DNA from: Neurospora tetraspora
Taxonomy: Eukaryota > Ascomycota > Sordariomycetes > Sordariales > Sordariaceae
DNA length: 64,000 bases
Reading direction: 5' to 3'
NCBI RefSeq assembly: GCF_033439725.1
Contig: NW_026944383.1
Location: forward strand, 930,001 to 994,000
The position numbers and the translations under genes are program-made. Numbering within the stretch: position 1 is the stretch's first letter; each line of letters starts with the position of its first letter. Below, one piece after another: positions 32,519 through 43,356 of this stretch. Below the pieces are notes generated by a model that was not told the origin of the DNA, made no database searches, and saw only the letters and a list, made by a program, of their open reading frames with translations.

Positions 32519-34767
32519 TGTGACTGTGTGTAGGGCGGGTTGACTGAGGTTGTAGGGAGTCGCACGGCGTTTCGAGTGCCAGAGTTGGTGTTGCGTGAGG
32601 CAAGAATAGGTTCGAGGATAGGAAACGCGTTTGAAGTTGCGGTGGGCTGCGATTATGAGATCTGGCAAGAACACGGAGGTCAGACGTCAGGGCGAATCAA
32701 AAATAAAACGCTGTGGGCGCAGCCACTAAAAAAGAAGGGAATGGCATTGGGCCAGCATGTGCAAATGCTGAATGTACCTAACGATAAGGGGCAGGCTGCT
32801 GCAGAGGTCCTTTTTTTGATTGCGGTTACGCGAGCATGGCGGGGCGATGCCGCGATGGGAATGGGGACAATTTCAGGAAGATGGTTTGTACGTACCCCTT
32901 CACTCTCTTATCTGGAGAAGAGACGGTAGTCGTCAGGCCCTGAAAAGCAACTTCAGGTTCTCGATAGAGATGTTCGTTTGAGGTTTTAGAGAGATGAATG
33001 GTAGAAGGTATCCAATCTTGGACCGAACAGGATCCCCGCGGGCGGTGTTTTGAAAGTCAGGATCCGAAAATGGTGATGTTCCAGAATAGGGGGTGGGTTG
33101 ACGCTAGCTGACTCCCCCAGTGTCGCCCCTGGGCCTGTGCTTGCTGGCGGGTTGACCTGAGCGTTGCCAGGAGCTGCCCGAAGTGGCCGTGTCCGAGCCC
33201 CCCGCCGGTCAGGTCAGACCACGAGTGGGGCTGAACCGTCCGGTGTCTTCCGGTGTTTTCGGATTTCCGTCTTCTGCCCACCTTTCCCGAGCAACGTCCT
33301 CGGAGGGTGGATGAATGATGGTCAGTTGAATGAATTCAGGAAGAGTTCAAACTCAATGGTATGAGGGAGCGATCAGGCTTTTAAGAGCAACGGCTATGCA
33401 CAACCGATAGAGGGTTATCTCGCTTTCCAACAGGAAATGGGATTGGGTGTTTCAGTCCGCCAGAGTGAAAGCCATCGAAGCCCAGGCACCCATGGACCGC
33501 CCATTGGGTGCTGATTGAGTTGGCGACGGCGGGGTTGAAGGCTACCTACCGACTGCAGTCTTGGATTCGCTGCATGTGGTGTAAACGGCTGCATGCTGCG
33601 TTCGGTCCCGTCCTGGTCAGTCTCCAGACGAGGAATGGAAGTTGCAATATCCAACAAACAGCACAATTCTGGATCGTATCGTACTCCGAACGCGTTATAT
33701 GTCGAAGGGATGCCCAACGAACGATTCACCCGTGTCAAAATCAATATGCCAAAGCTACTTGCGGCTTCCTCATGTTGTGTACCCTCTGTCGTTGGGCTGC
33801 ACCAAACAGGACGACATGGACGGCAAGAGGGTCTACACTACAGACAACTTACCTGAGTTGACAAACACTGCCTGGCTGGGATCGAATTGATATGGAATTA
33901 TGTCGCTTCAGATTGAACTCGGTAATTTCTGGTTGCCTGTTTGACGACATGCCCCAGCAATCCGGCTTAATGTCGTGAGCCTCTCCTTTAAAATCTGGTC
34001 TGACCCAAAACTAACTTGGAGGAAGTATGTCATCTTGTTTTGCGCTTAGATGGGTTTACACAAGCCTCCCGCTGATTGCATCATCTTCCAGCGCGGAACA
34101 TCTACTGTGTACAACACCAAAGCAAGACAGGCCACCCGTTGTTGCAGTTATATCCGGAAACACCCAAAGCGCAGGAGACAGCTTCAACTCCTTGTGAGCC
34201 TCGTCGTACGCCGAAGAGATGAAGACGTGACGGAGCCTGGTGTCGGATGCGGGATCCGTCACATCAAGAAGGCGACGAGTATCAGCTATTTCAGGCCACT
34301 TGGTATCCAGAAAGATGTTATAAAAGGAAGTGAGTTAGCTGGAATGTCAGAGACTCCGTTGCCCAAACATGTCTTGCGTAACATGGAGGTTTAAATAACA
34401 TCAAGTTCTGAAAGGCCCAAAAATACCGGTCTTTCACCTGCTTGTACCTTCCTCCGTTTTGTCCGGAGTTGTACTTGGAAAGTTCTATCAATGGCATTAA
34501 GTTGATGCGGCTTGTGACGGTGTCCCGCCCCTCAGGTTGTCATTATGGAGGATGTCGACTACTATATCAACAGACGAATCCCAAGAGTCCTTCGAGTTCC
34601 TTCCTGGTTTCCAATGTGAACATATCGCCGACCTGGTACACTCGTTCTGAGCCACTCCCCTCCTCGACCTTACTACCTGTATAACCTCACAAAGGCTTGG
34701 TACTCTCACAGACGACCTTTTTGGACTACTATCAAGGAACCTCTCTACCGAAAGTTCTCCAGGAACA
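32519..34767. other. 2.2-kb divergent intergenic region
   Basis: Promoters of PRA1 (left) and of the small secreted protein (right). Short open frames on both strands around 33.4-33.9 kb overlap each other in several frames and show no domain, so they are taken as chance. No RNA gene or repeat is recognised. Confidence 0.5.
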
Positions 34768-35444
34768 ATGCACATCCGACCCCTATATATCCTCCTCCTG
34801 GGCGCCGCCAGTGTCACCACACATGCAAGCCCTACCCCTGCCATTCTCGACGACGGTCACGACCTGAACCAAGTCCCGGCCTTTAACGTCACCAACTTTG
34901 AGGCATCAGCCATGGTCCTCAGTAACCGAAACTTGTAAGTCCGCTTCTCATTCATTAGTTCACCCTCCCCTTCTCTTCTTATATCTTCCAGCACATTGGA
35001 TAATCCGCTAATCCCCAACCCACCTACTCTAGCTACAAATTCGACGTAACCTTCTACCACGAAGCCACTCCAGTTCACTGCGAAGCAATGGGCACGACCA
35101 TCAACCACCAGTTGACCAGCATCCCACAGACGTGGTGTCCTGGTCCAGGTGGTAGCGGGTACGGTGGAAACGGAACCGGAAACAATAATAACCAAAGCAA
35201 CAGCAACAGCAACAGCTCAGCAACAACGGGACCAGGTGTATCCTTCAAGTGGACCGAGCAACCGGACGGGAGCGCAGCGTTGTTGATTGTGCGCCGGATA
35301 AACGATAAAGCGGCGGACACGGCTGTGTACAAAGTCACGCCGGACTGTATACCGATGATGGGGGATGATATCTTTCGGCATCAGGTGTATGAGGGGCCGG
35401 AGAACTTTTCGGTGCCGGCTTATCGGTCTTCTGAGTCGGGTTGA
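34768..35444 (+). CDS. Small secreted protein, unknown function
   Basis: Two exons, 34768-34934 and 35033-35444 (GTAAGT donor, TAG acceptor, 98-nt intron), giving 192 residues; the join restores N-F-Y-K-F-D-V-T-F-Y-H. The N-terminus MHIRPLYILLLGAASVTTHA is a signal peptide with likely cleavage after Ala20. The mature protein has a beta-rich segment (NLYKFDVTFYHEATPVHCEAMG), three Cys (in VHCEA, TWCPG and PDCIP), a Gly/Asn/Ser-rich loop (about 98-125, GNGTGNNNNQSNSNSNSS, potential N-glycosylation) and a second conserved-looking part (VSFKWTEQPDGSAALLIVRR). I do not know the family; it resembles fungal secreted single-domain proteins seen as effectors or cell-wall proteins. It converges on the GH131 gene 260 bp away. 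Confidence 0.87.
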
Positions 35445-35706
35445 TGATGGGATGGTTTGATGCGATTGGGGTTGGTTCTGTGTTGTTGAGCCACTCACTT
35501 GCTTGCTCTATATATGTTTACATGGTTATAGGTTCCCCAGGGACATCAAGTTGTGGAAATGGGACCTCGTAATTTGGTATTCCGAGTATTGGGAGTGAGA
35601 TAGAAGGACATGAAAACCCTACCATTGCAATACCTACTCCAGAACCGATATTTTCTCCCGGACGTCCATCCTCCCCTATTACTTGTTCATCCTGTCCCTC
35701 CAAGAC

Positions 35707-36995
35707 CTACAAAGAAATACACCCACCCGCACTATCCTCAATGAAAATCCCGCCATAAATCTGTCCTTCATCAATACCACTCTCCTGATACCCCGAGTTC
35801 ACCACATCCTCAGTGCCAGTAGGTTTCTTCAGGATACCAATCTGATATTGGCCCTCTCCTGCATTATTATTCGGCACTGGCTTGATAACACTGCGCAAAG
35901 GCTCATCACCCTTGGAATAGTAGACTTGTAGTGTGCTGTATTTTCGTAGGTATTCTCGTCAGCGACTTTCCCTCATTAGAGGAGAGTAGGACCGATAAAC
36001 CGGGAAGAAAAAAGACATACTTTGTGTTAAAATCCAACGTAATAGCAAAATTCTGCCACTCCTTCTTCTCAATAGGCGTCGACCAGATCAGCTTGTTCTC
36101 CCGGCTCATGATCTTGAACGTGTTTTTGGGAAGGCTGCCTTCCTGGCCGATGATGGTGCCGGCTTGGAAGTTGAATTGGTTGGCTGACCAGTCGGAGGTT
36201 TCGTGCCAGACGTTCTATAGAAGCATAAATTGGTTAGGCAAACGCCATTGATAAGGAGCATAGAGCAGGGGCAGATATGTAGGAAAAGAGAAGGGGAAGA
36301 AAGGAAGGTCCAAAGCTTACAAGATACTCATGCGTCAAATTCAACCCCCTCTTCCCATCCTGCCTGACACTAAAATGAAGCGTCTTCACCCCTTTCGAAG
36401 CAGGGCTACCGGTATTTGTGCTATTTTCGTTGTCGTTAGTCTCAACATCAGCAACCATCTTCCCAAACCCCAACCCCCAAACATCCCCCCAGACATTCTC
36501 CCTCCCCATTAGGAAACTAATATACGTTAAGGAATAAAAGGAGCTCAGCCTCGTTCCTGGGCTGAATACCCCTGCCCCCCAAAATCATCACCACCAGGTC
36601 ATCAGGTATACTCACTCCCCACTAAAAATCAACCCAGCCCTCCGAAACCCATACTGCGTCTTGAAAACACTCTCATCCGTAATCGTCACCTCAACCGGTT
36701 TATGAGTGCAATTATCAAAGCGACTGCTTCCCCTCCCCAGGTCCTTGGGGTCGGTGGGGAACTTGAGGATCTGGCTCCATTTCAGACTGGACCCCTTAAC
36801 GTTGTCCGGGTTGAAGAGGGAGGTGGCGGAGCTGTCAAAGTCGGTTAGTTGTGTGCGAATCTTGATGCGGCCGTCGAAGATTAGGGGGCATTTGATTGTT
36901 GCGGCGGCGTGGGGATGGGGGACGGCGAGGGCGGCGGGCAGGGAGGTTCCTGCTAGGGTGAGCAGCACCAGGGAGAGGATGGTTGGGGTGTGCAT
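35707..36995 (-). CDS. Glycoside hydrolase family 131 beta-glucanase
   Basis: Secreted enzyme of the GH131 family, which hydrolyses beta-1,3-, beta-1,6- and some beta-1,4-glucans, acting on cell walls of the fungus or of plants. Four exons: 36616-36995, 36321-36516, 36021-36214 and 35707-35935; introns of 99, 106 and 85 nt have GTGAGT, GTAAGC and GTATGT donors and YAG acceptors, and all phases join, giving 332 residues. A signal peptide spans residues 1-24. Family landmarks: KCPLIFDGRIKIRTQLTDFD, then GSSLKWSQILKFP, RFDNCTHKPVEVTITDES, GFRRAGLIFSG, KTLHFSVRQDGKRGLNLTHEY, NVWHETSDWSANQFNFQAG, EWQNFAITLDF, LQVYYSKGDEPL and the C-terminal GQIYGGIFIEDSAGGC. No cellulose-binding module. A TATA box lies 92 nt upstream of the ATG. 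Confidence 0.95.
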
Positions 36996-37774
36996 TTTGA
37001 AGGGGCAGAGAGGTGGGATTGATATCGAAAGAGGTACTCCGACTTGACAAGCGCAATATTTGACCGTTTCCGCGAAGAGAAAGCTTGTTTATATATGTCA
37101 CACTCTTTTGCTACTACGTATTGAATCCCGGTGCATTTGTACCCCGGCTGATTTAGGCGGACGGCATCGTCAACCGCCCACACCTTAGTATCCCATTCGG
37201 CCGGGATCGTGTTCCTGGAGTTCCTGGAGTTGAGATGCCAATGCGACGATACTACAAGCGGATCATGTCCCGAATATCCGGATTGGGTTTGTGGGGAAAT
37301 ACTACCTACTTCCCTCCGTCTTTTACTTCCTACATACCTTTCTCTGGGAAATCCGGGGAAGCAAGCACCCAACCACCAACCTACCATCCATCCTTGCACT
37401 AGCATTCGGCCGATGAACCGTGATCGTTTGCAGATTCGCTTGTTCGTTACTGGGGGGAGTTCGGGTAATGATGGACAGAAGCCGCAAACCAGCTGAACGG
37501 ATGGCCCGAACCCGACTGACTGGGAACGATAATAACGGATGCATGTCCTTTGGGCCGGGTGAATAACATGCACTCCATCGAGCAACAAGAGTATAAGAAC
37601 TGTGAAGGTATAGATTCATACCATGCTTTCCTTTCCTCGTATATCTAGAATTGTATACAAACAACAACTGACCACCTGCTTATAACCAACCAAGCCGAAA
37701 CGCCTCCTTTGTTCACCCAAACGCCAGGAGCACGACGCAACTCTCTATCTCAAGCAGCATACTGCTCATCATGA
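36996..37774. other. Promoter of the GH131 gene and 3' flank of the peptidase gene
   Basis: Spacer of about 780 nt between two minus-strand genes. It carries the TATA box of the GH131 gene. A 211-residue open frame that continues from the GH131 start region (36953-37588) uses another frame and has no homology I recognise; it is rejected as a gene. Confidence 0.5.
37087..37095 (-). promoter_or_regulatory. TATA box of the GH131 gene
   Basis: TATATAAAC on the minus strand, 92 nt upstream of the ATG at 36995. A clear TATA box fits an inducible secreted hydrolase gene. Confidence 0.6.
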
Positions 37775-40607
37775 TCAAGCAGTGGGAAGAGCACGCCGCT
37801 TCATGCCATTAGGCTGCGCATTGACGATCTTCAGCCATTCGCCGTTAAAAGCATTGACCAGCCAGTTCGTCAGTTCTGTGTATTCTCAGTTAGCATATCC
37901 AGTCGACTCAGCCACAACCACACATGGTGTACTCACTATCAAACACAATCCGATTGGCATTATGAAAGTAAATGCCATGATCACTATCCGGGAAAACGTG
38001 AACATCATAGTTCTCAACGGTTGACTGATCAAGCCGGTCCAAAAGCGTAAGGGAGTTCTGCATATGAACATTATCGTCGGCCACACCATGCATCAAGAGG
38101 AAGCGCACGTTCTGGGAAAGGGCGGTGACGTTGGTGACGGCGGCTCCCTCGTAACCTTCGGGGTTCGTCTGCGGAGTGCGCATGTATCGCTCCGTGTAGA
38201 TGCTGTCGTAGAAGCGCCAGTCGGTAACGGGGGCCACGGCCATGCCGTATTTGAAGGTCTGGCCTGCATCCTGCTCGAGGGTCTTGAGAGTCATGTAGCC
38301 GCCGTAGCTCCAGCCCCAAATGGCAAGGCGGTCTTCGTCGATGTAGTCCTTTTGAGCCCAGTGCTTCGCGGCGGCGATCTGGTCGTGGGACTCCCAGGTT
38401 CCGAGGTTGCCCCGGATGATGACGCGGTTCTTGCGGCCGATGAAGCCTGTTCCGCGCCCGTCGACGGTAACGCAGACATAACCGAGGCCAGCAGCCACAA
38501 ATGACTGGTAGTCGACAGCGAACGTCTTTTTGACGGTCTGAGAGACGGGGCCACTGTACTGTTGGAAGAGAACGGGGTACTTCTTGTTCTTGTCAAAGTG
38601 TGGCGGGCGTCTCTCGATGTAGTTGAGATCTACGCCGTCAACGTTGATAGTGCCATAAATGTTGATCGGGAGTTCGTGCTTCTTGGCCGCTTCGGCGAGA
38701 TCTTTGTTCTCCTCCACGACATGCTCGTACTTGTCGGAGTTGCTCGGGGTGCTGATAACCTTTTGCCAGGGAATGTCTGGGCCCTGGTAGGATACCAAGG
38801 CGTATCCGGCACCGGTCGAGAACGAGATGGCGTAGTAGCCCTCCTTGGAGGTATCCGTTACCGGTGTCATATCTTCTCCGGTCAGCTTGACCTGGTAGAC
38901 ATGACGCTGGATCGAGGATTCTTTCGTAGAAACAAAGTAGACGAGGTTCCTTTGCAGGTCAACGGCAGATGGCGCATCGACCACTTCATAATCCCCAGAG
39001 GTGAGCATGATGGGGTCTGGGTTGTCCAACGGCGTGAAGTACGCCAAATGATCTCCATTGTCGTGAATAATGGTGTCGACATAGCCATCATCAGGCCGGC
39101 CGTTGGCGGGATCAGCCGGGATGAACTTGGTCTTGTGAGAGATCTCGAACCAGCCACCGTCAATGGCGTTGACATCAACAGTCCTGACTGCCTTTCCAGT
39201 GCGGGATCCCACATCAACCAGCACGACGCGCATCACATCACTGACTCTGTTTGTCTCTTTGATCAATACCTGCTTTCCGGCCCAGACAACCTCAGTGATA
39301 AGGCGGTCGTCGTCGGCAAAACGGCCTGAGATATCAACGGAGAAGACATCGCCACGTTTCACGTCATAAACCTTGAGGTCGACAATAGGGTTGTGTGCGC
39401 CGGCCTTCGGGTACTTGATTTCTCTGACCTCGGGGTAGTTCTCCTCTCCCGGCTTGGGCTCCTCACCACTGGGCCTTGACACAAAGTACTGGATGGGATA
39501 CTCGGGGACACCTGTCTCGTTGGTTCGGAGGAATGCGACGTAATTGCCGTCCTCGGACCACCAGGTAGCGACACCACTTGCCAGCACCTCTTCCTCGTAG
39601 ACCCAGTCGGGGACACCGTTGAATACGTCTGCACTGCCGTCCCTGGTGATCTGCACAATCTTATCACTGTCGAGTTTGCGAAGGAACATGTTGTTATCCC
39701 GTGTGTAGACAATGGCATCACTGGTAGGACTCCATGACGCCAGCTGGAGCCGAGCCTCGACATCGTAGGGAACCAGAGGCTCAACCTGCTGGGTCTCAAC
39801 GTCAAAGATCCAGTAGACAGCGTAGTATGAGTGGCGCCAGTTGTTCTTAACGTCCGTCGCAAGCAGGACTTTTTTCAGATCCCAACTGGGAACCGTGACA
39901 GTGGGCCAGTATGTTTTGTTGGCAAATTCAAATGATTTGTCCTTGATCAGGGTCTTGCTCTTGGAGGCTTGGACGGAGGAAGGGTTCTGAGCTCGCACAT
40001 CTTCGACCACAAGGTAGTCTTTCCCGGCGCCCTCCTTCTCCAGAAGAAGGCCATCTTCTCCGTTTGCACCGGCGATCCAGCTGATGGAATGGCTCTTTGC
40101 GCGCCATTCATTTTTCAAGACTTGGTCTAGGGTGACCTTCTTGCCACTTCCGTGCGTGACTGTTGCTTGGGGGTCATGCGCGAAGGAGGAGGATGGCTTG
40201 TAGGCCTTATGCGAGACGAAGACGAAGAGGCCGATGACCCAAGTAGCGACCAACGCTCCCGAAACGATAAATAGCCATCTCCTCAAACTGCGATCCATAC
40301 GCTGGCCGTCGCCGGGCGAGCGCTGGTCTGAACGGGAAGACGGACTGGCGTTGCCCAAGAAGGGCCCGGTTTCGAGATCGTCATTGTTCAGCTCGTCCTT
40401 GAGCGAGTCGTCATCGTCGCCATCGGTGCCGCGAGAGGGGAACTCCTTGGTGTCGAGACGTTCTTGTATGCGATCGAAGACGATGCTCGTCGTGGACACG
40501 GTGGAGTCTGTTTCTTGCGACATGCTTCTTCGATGCTGGCTGGGACTATGGTCTCTGAAGCGATCGAGGCCAGACCGTAGCGGATCGTCCGAGTAAGTGG
40601 ATGGCAT
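37775..40607 (-). CDS. dapB: Dipeptidyl aminopeptidase, DPP IV family type II membrane protein
   Basis: Serine exopeptidase that removes N-terminal X-Pro/X-Ala dipeptides, in the vacuole or late Golgi (Aspergillus DapB, yeast Dap2/Ste13 group). Two exons, 37937-40607 and 37775-37875, with a 61-nt intron (GTGAGT donor, GCTAAC branch, CAG acceptor), 923 residues. The ATG at 40607 ([13 protein letters not shown]) is used because the frame's upstream edge is a GTG. There is a cytosolic N-tail (about 1-104), a single signal-anchor helix (about 105-127, [21 protein letters not shown]), a beta-propeller, and an alpha/beta-hydrolase domain (about 660-923). The catalytic Ser767 lies in GWSYGG, the Asp in HGVADDNVH and the His in DSDHGIYF. 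The double Glu of the DPP IV substrate site is seen as DWVYEEEVL. The second exon supplies the last 33 residues ending MKRRALPTA. Confidence 0.95.
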
Positions 40608-42659
40608 AGTGAGGACGGGCGAGGAACGATTGCGCCCAAATAATCTTCTTTTGTACACGATGCACCTCGATGTGGCTGTTTGGCGGGATTGACCCGTCCA
40701 CCGGAAAAAGAGAGGGTGCTACTACTCAATAGCAGCGGGGACTGCGCGGCCGGCGTGCAGTGCGATGTATTCTTTGTAGGACAAATTGAACCCTAGGGGC
40801 AAAACATGACCGATTCGGTCGCTATTCAGATACTGTTTGGGACAAGGACGAGGAGGTCCCTTTGACGAAGCTGGGAGTTGTCGAGGTCTCGACTTCGGCT
40901 ATCTGCGACACCGAGACCGACGACGGAGGGCGCCACGCGACAGCCAACGCAGGGGGTCCTAGTCTGATGCAGATTGTAAGCAGGCTACTGCTATAACCCT
41001 ATCCCTATCTCAGGAAGGCAGCTGAATTGGCTTCCATGATTGAGCAAACACAAGCCGCCTTCCTCCCTTGGAACCTCTGCTCCTGAATGATTTACACTTT
41101 CGGTACAAAGGTTGGTCTAGAAACATTCTCGAAGTGCTCAAGAGTGGAAAAGTGAGCATATATTTGCTGAGGTGGGAAATATACCAAAGTGTCTGTCAGC
41201 TTTCCAAGCAATTTCTCATAGGCTAGGTGTGTTGTGTATCAAGATGCCCCTGCGAGTAGGAGTATCGCGTTGACACACAAACTCATAGCGATCCAAAAGT
41301 TTGGTTCAGACAGTCACTGGCTAATACGATTACCCATCCTCGGTGACCATAAATCGATTGTTGAATCTATACTTACCTGAAAGCCCGCTGGGAGCATCCG
41401 GTCTTGAACTCGTAGCGTCTTTATAGTAGGCACAGTGATCAACAGCGTTTAGAAGCTTCTTGTTAGCCAGTCTGGTCTGGTTGGTTTCAAACGGGGGCGG
41501 GAGTCCGAGTGGAAGAGGTTTGATGTTTGGAACGGCCCGCGAGCGGATACAAGTTAGTGTGGGGAGATGCCACAAAAGCGCCTTGACAACGAACAAAAAA
41601 GATGTGTTGATATTGGCGACCAGTTCGTTGTTCAAGCGTTGGCAGCTAGCAGCCAGTCAAATGAGATGGCGTTGAATGGTGAGGGGATGGGACGGAAAGA
41701 GAGGGGAGTGTGGCCAGCTGGCAGACGTCATTCATTTGCGATGCGATGCTATTTGTTTGACCGGCAACGAAGTGCTGTTCAATTGAAACATTTCGGATAA
41801 TGAATAAAGATGCAATGCCAAAATGCAAAGACCGAGATAATGGGTTGCTAGGTGATGCTATCTCGTAAGTGACGGCGACAAAACCTGGGGAAGAACGACA
41901 TGGACAGTGGAAAACGAATTGGGATGTCAGTGTGCAGTGTGCCACTCCAACAGCTGAAGCTACGAGGAGCTACCAGCGTGAAACTCGAGAGCTGGCCTGA
42001 AAGTGAGGTGCCGAATTGCCAAACGCCAACCGGGGGCGGCCAGAGCTTCTGGTAGGTTGCGACATTTCTCCGGGATTACCCGGGCGACGGATTTATTGGG
42101 CAGCTGGGCAGACCTCTGCCGCCAGAGCTTGACACCTGAGGAAGCAGCCCGCCGGAGCAGGCGCTCAGAGCTGGAGACCTGAGACCTTTGCTGAGGTCGG
42201 GGCAGAGGATCGAGATGGAAACCGCAGACTGCTGTCGTCACGGAGCTCCGGGGCCGGGCTGCAGTCAGAAATGGGGGACTAGACACGGCATGTAGTAATG
42301 ATTTCGATCTTTCGGCTCGGAAGGCTCGAGGCGGGGAAGGGAGATTGATGGCGGGTGAAGGTGGGTGAGGTGCGGATGCGCTTCCTTTTTGTAGTAACCT
42401 CAGAAACCTCTCGATTTGGCGGCGTGGTTGGTGGAGTGCTCGGGATTCTGGTAGAGAGCAAAATTCTCAGCCGACTTCTGATTGGCCTTGACCAAGCTTC
42501 GCCCCACCTTTTCCCTTCGAACCAAGGCCACTCGACAATTTTCCTCACGCCGGGCTCTCCAAACTTCCATCAACCTCCCGCTACATCTCCCCTCCACGCA
42601 ATTGCAATTGTGTTGCGATTGCATTCCTTCTGCTCGTCACGAACAGACACCTCCACAAC
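40608..42659. other. Divergent region between the dipeptidyl peptidase and ATP synthase alpha genes
   Basis: About 2 kb. It holds the promoters of two divergent genes and an inverted partial copy of the ATP synthase intron 4 acceptor end at 41445-41530 (listed separately). A minus-strand open frame of about 100 codons (41330-41635) contains that copy and ends in a donor-like GTAAGT. Its status is unknown. Confidence 0.5.
41445..41530 (-). repeat. Inverted copy of the 3' end of ATP synthase alpha intron 4
   Basis: Read on the minus strand, this segment matches 44382-44468 almost base for base (common core GTTTGAAACCAACCAG and CTGGCTAACAAGAAGCTTCT), with a few substitutions and a two-base difference in a C run. 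The paired copy is the branch point and acceptor region of intron 4. Confidence 0.92.
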
Positions 42660-43325
42660 ATGTTCCGGAACGCCCTCCGCCAGAGCACTCGCGCCGTCGG
42701 CGCCTTCTCTGCCACCGGCAGAGTCGCCGCGGTAGGTTAAACAACTCCGCACACCCGATCCACCTTCAACATCACCGGTCGCCTCTTCTCTATATAACCT
42801 CATCGGGTCCCGGAGCACTTGGAGCTTTGTCATCATGGCGCATGGCCTCGAGGATGTCGATGGGCTTGTTGGGGGAGCTGTCGATGTGTCGTGAAGCATG
42901 TCACCGGAGTTCGGCTAGGGCTAACTCGACAGCAGCGAAATGCCGCACCTGTAGTTTCCGCCGTCCAGGCCCGCACCTACGCCGACGCCAAGGCCACTCC
43001 CACCGAGGTCTCTTCCATCCTCGAGCAGAGAATCCGTGGTGTCCATGAGGAGTCCAACCTCGCCGAGACCGGCCGTGTCCTCTCCGTCGGGTACGTTTTT
43101 TTGGGTTATGGATTCGATTCTTGGCAGAGAGGGGGAACGGCAGAGAGCATCAGGGTCGACGCGGTACCACGAAAGCAGCTCAGCAAGCATATCACGACAC
43201 GACGACGACAATGACGACGACGACAACAACAACAACCGCAACAACAAAAACAACGACGACGACAGCTACCACGATTCCGATTCCGACCGTACCTGCGACG
43301 AGATGCGCTGAAGCTGGATGTTCGC

Positions 43326-43356
<31 letters not shown>

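Noticed and set aside
36953-37588. 211-residue minus-strand frame covering the GH131 start
   Set aside because: Different frame from the GH131 signal peptide, which has a clear ATG and TATA box; no homology recognised.
38562-39329. 255-residue plus-strand frame
   Set aside because: Antisense to the dipeptidyl peptidase gene; no recognisable domain.
41330-41635. Minus-strand frame containing the intron 4 copy as a real gene
   Set aside because: About 100 codons, no supported ATG, only its copied segment is notable; kept as a repeat, not a CDS.
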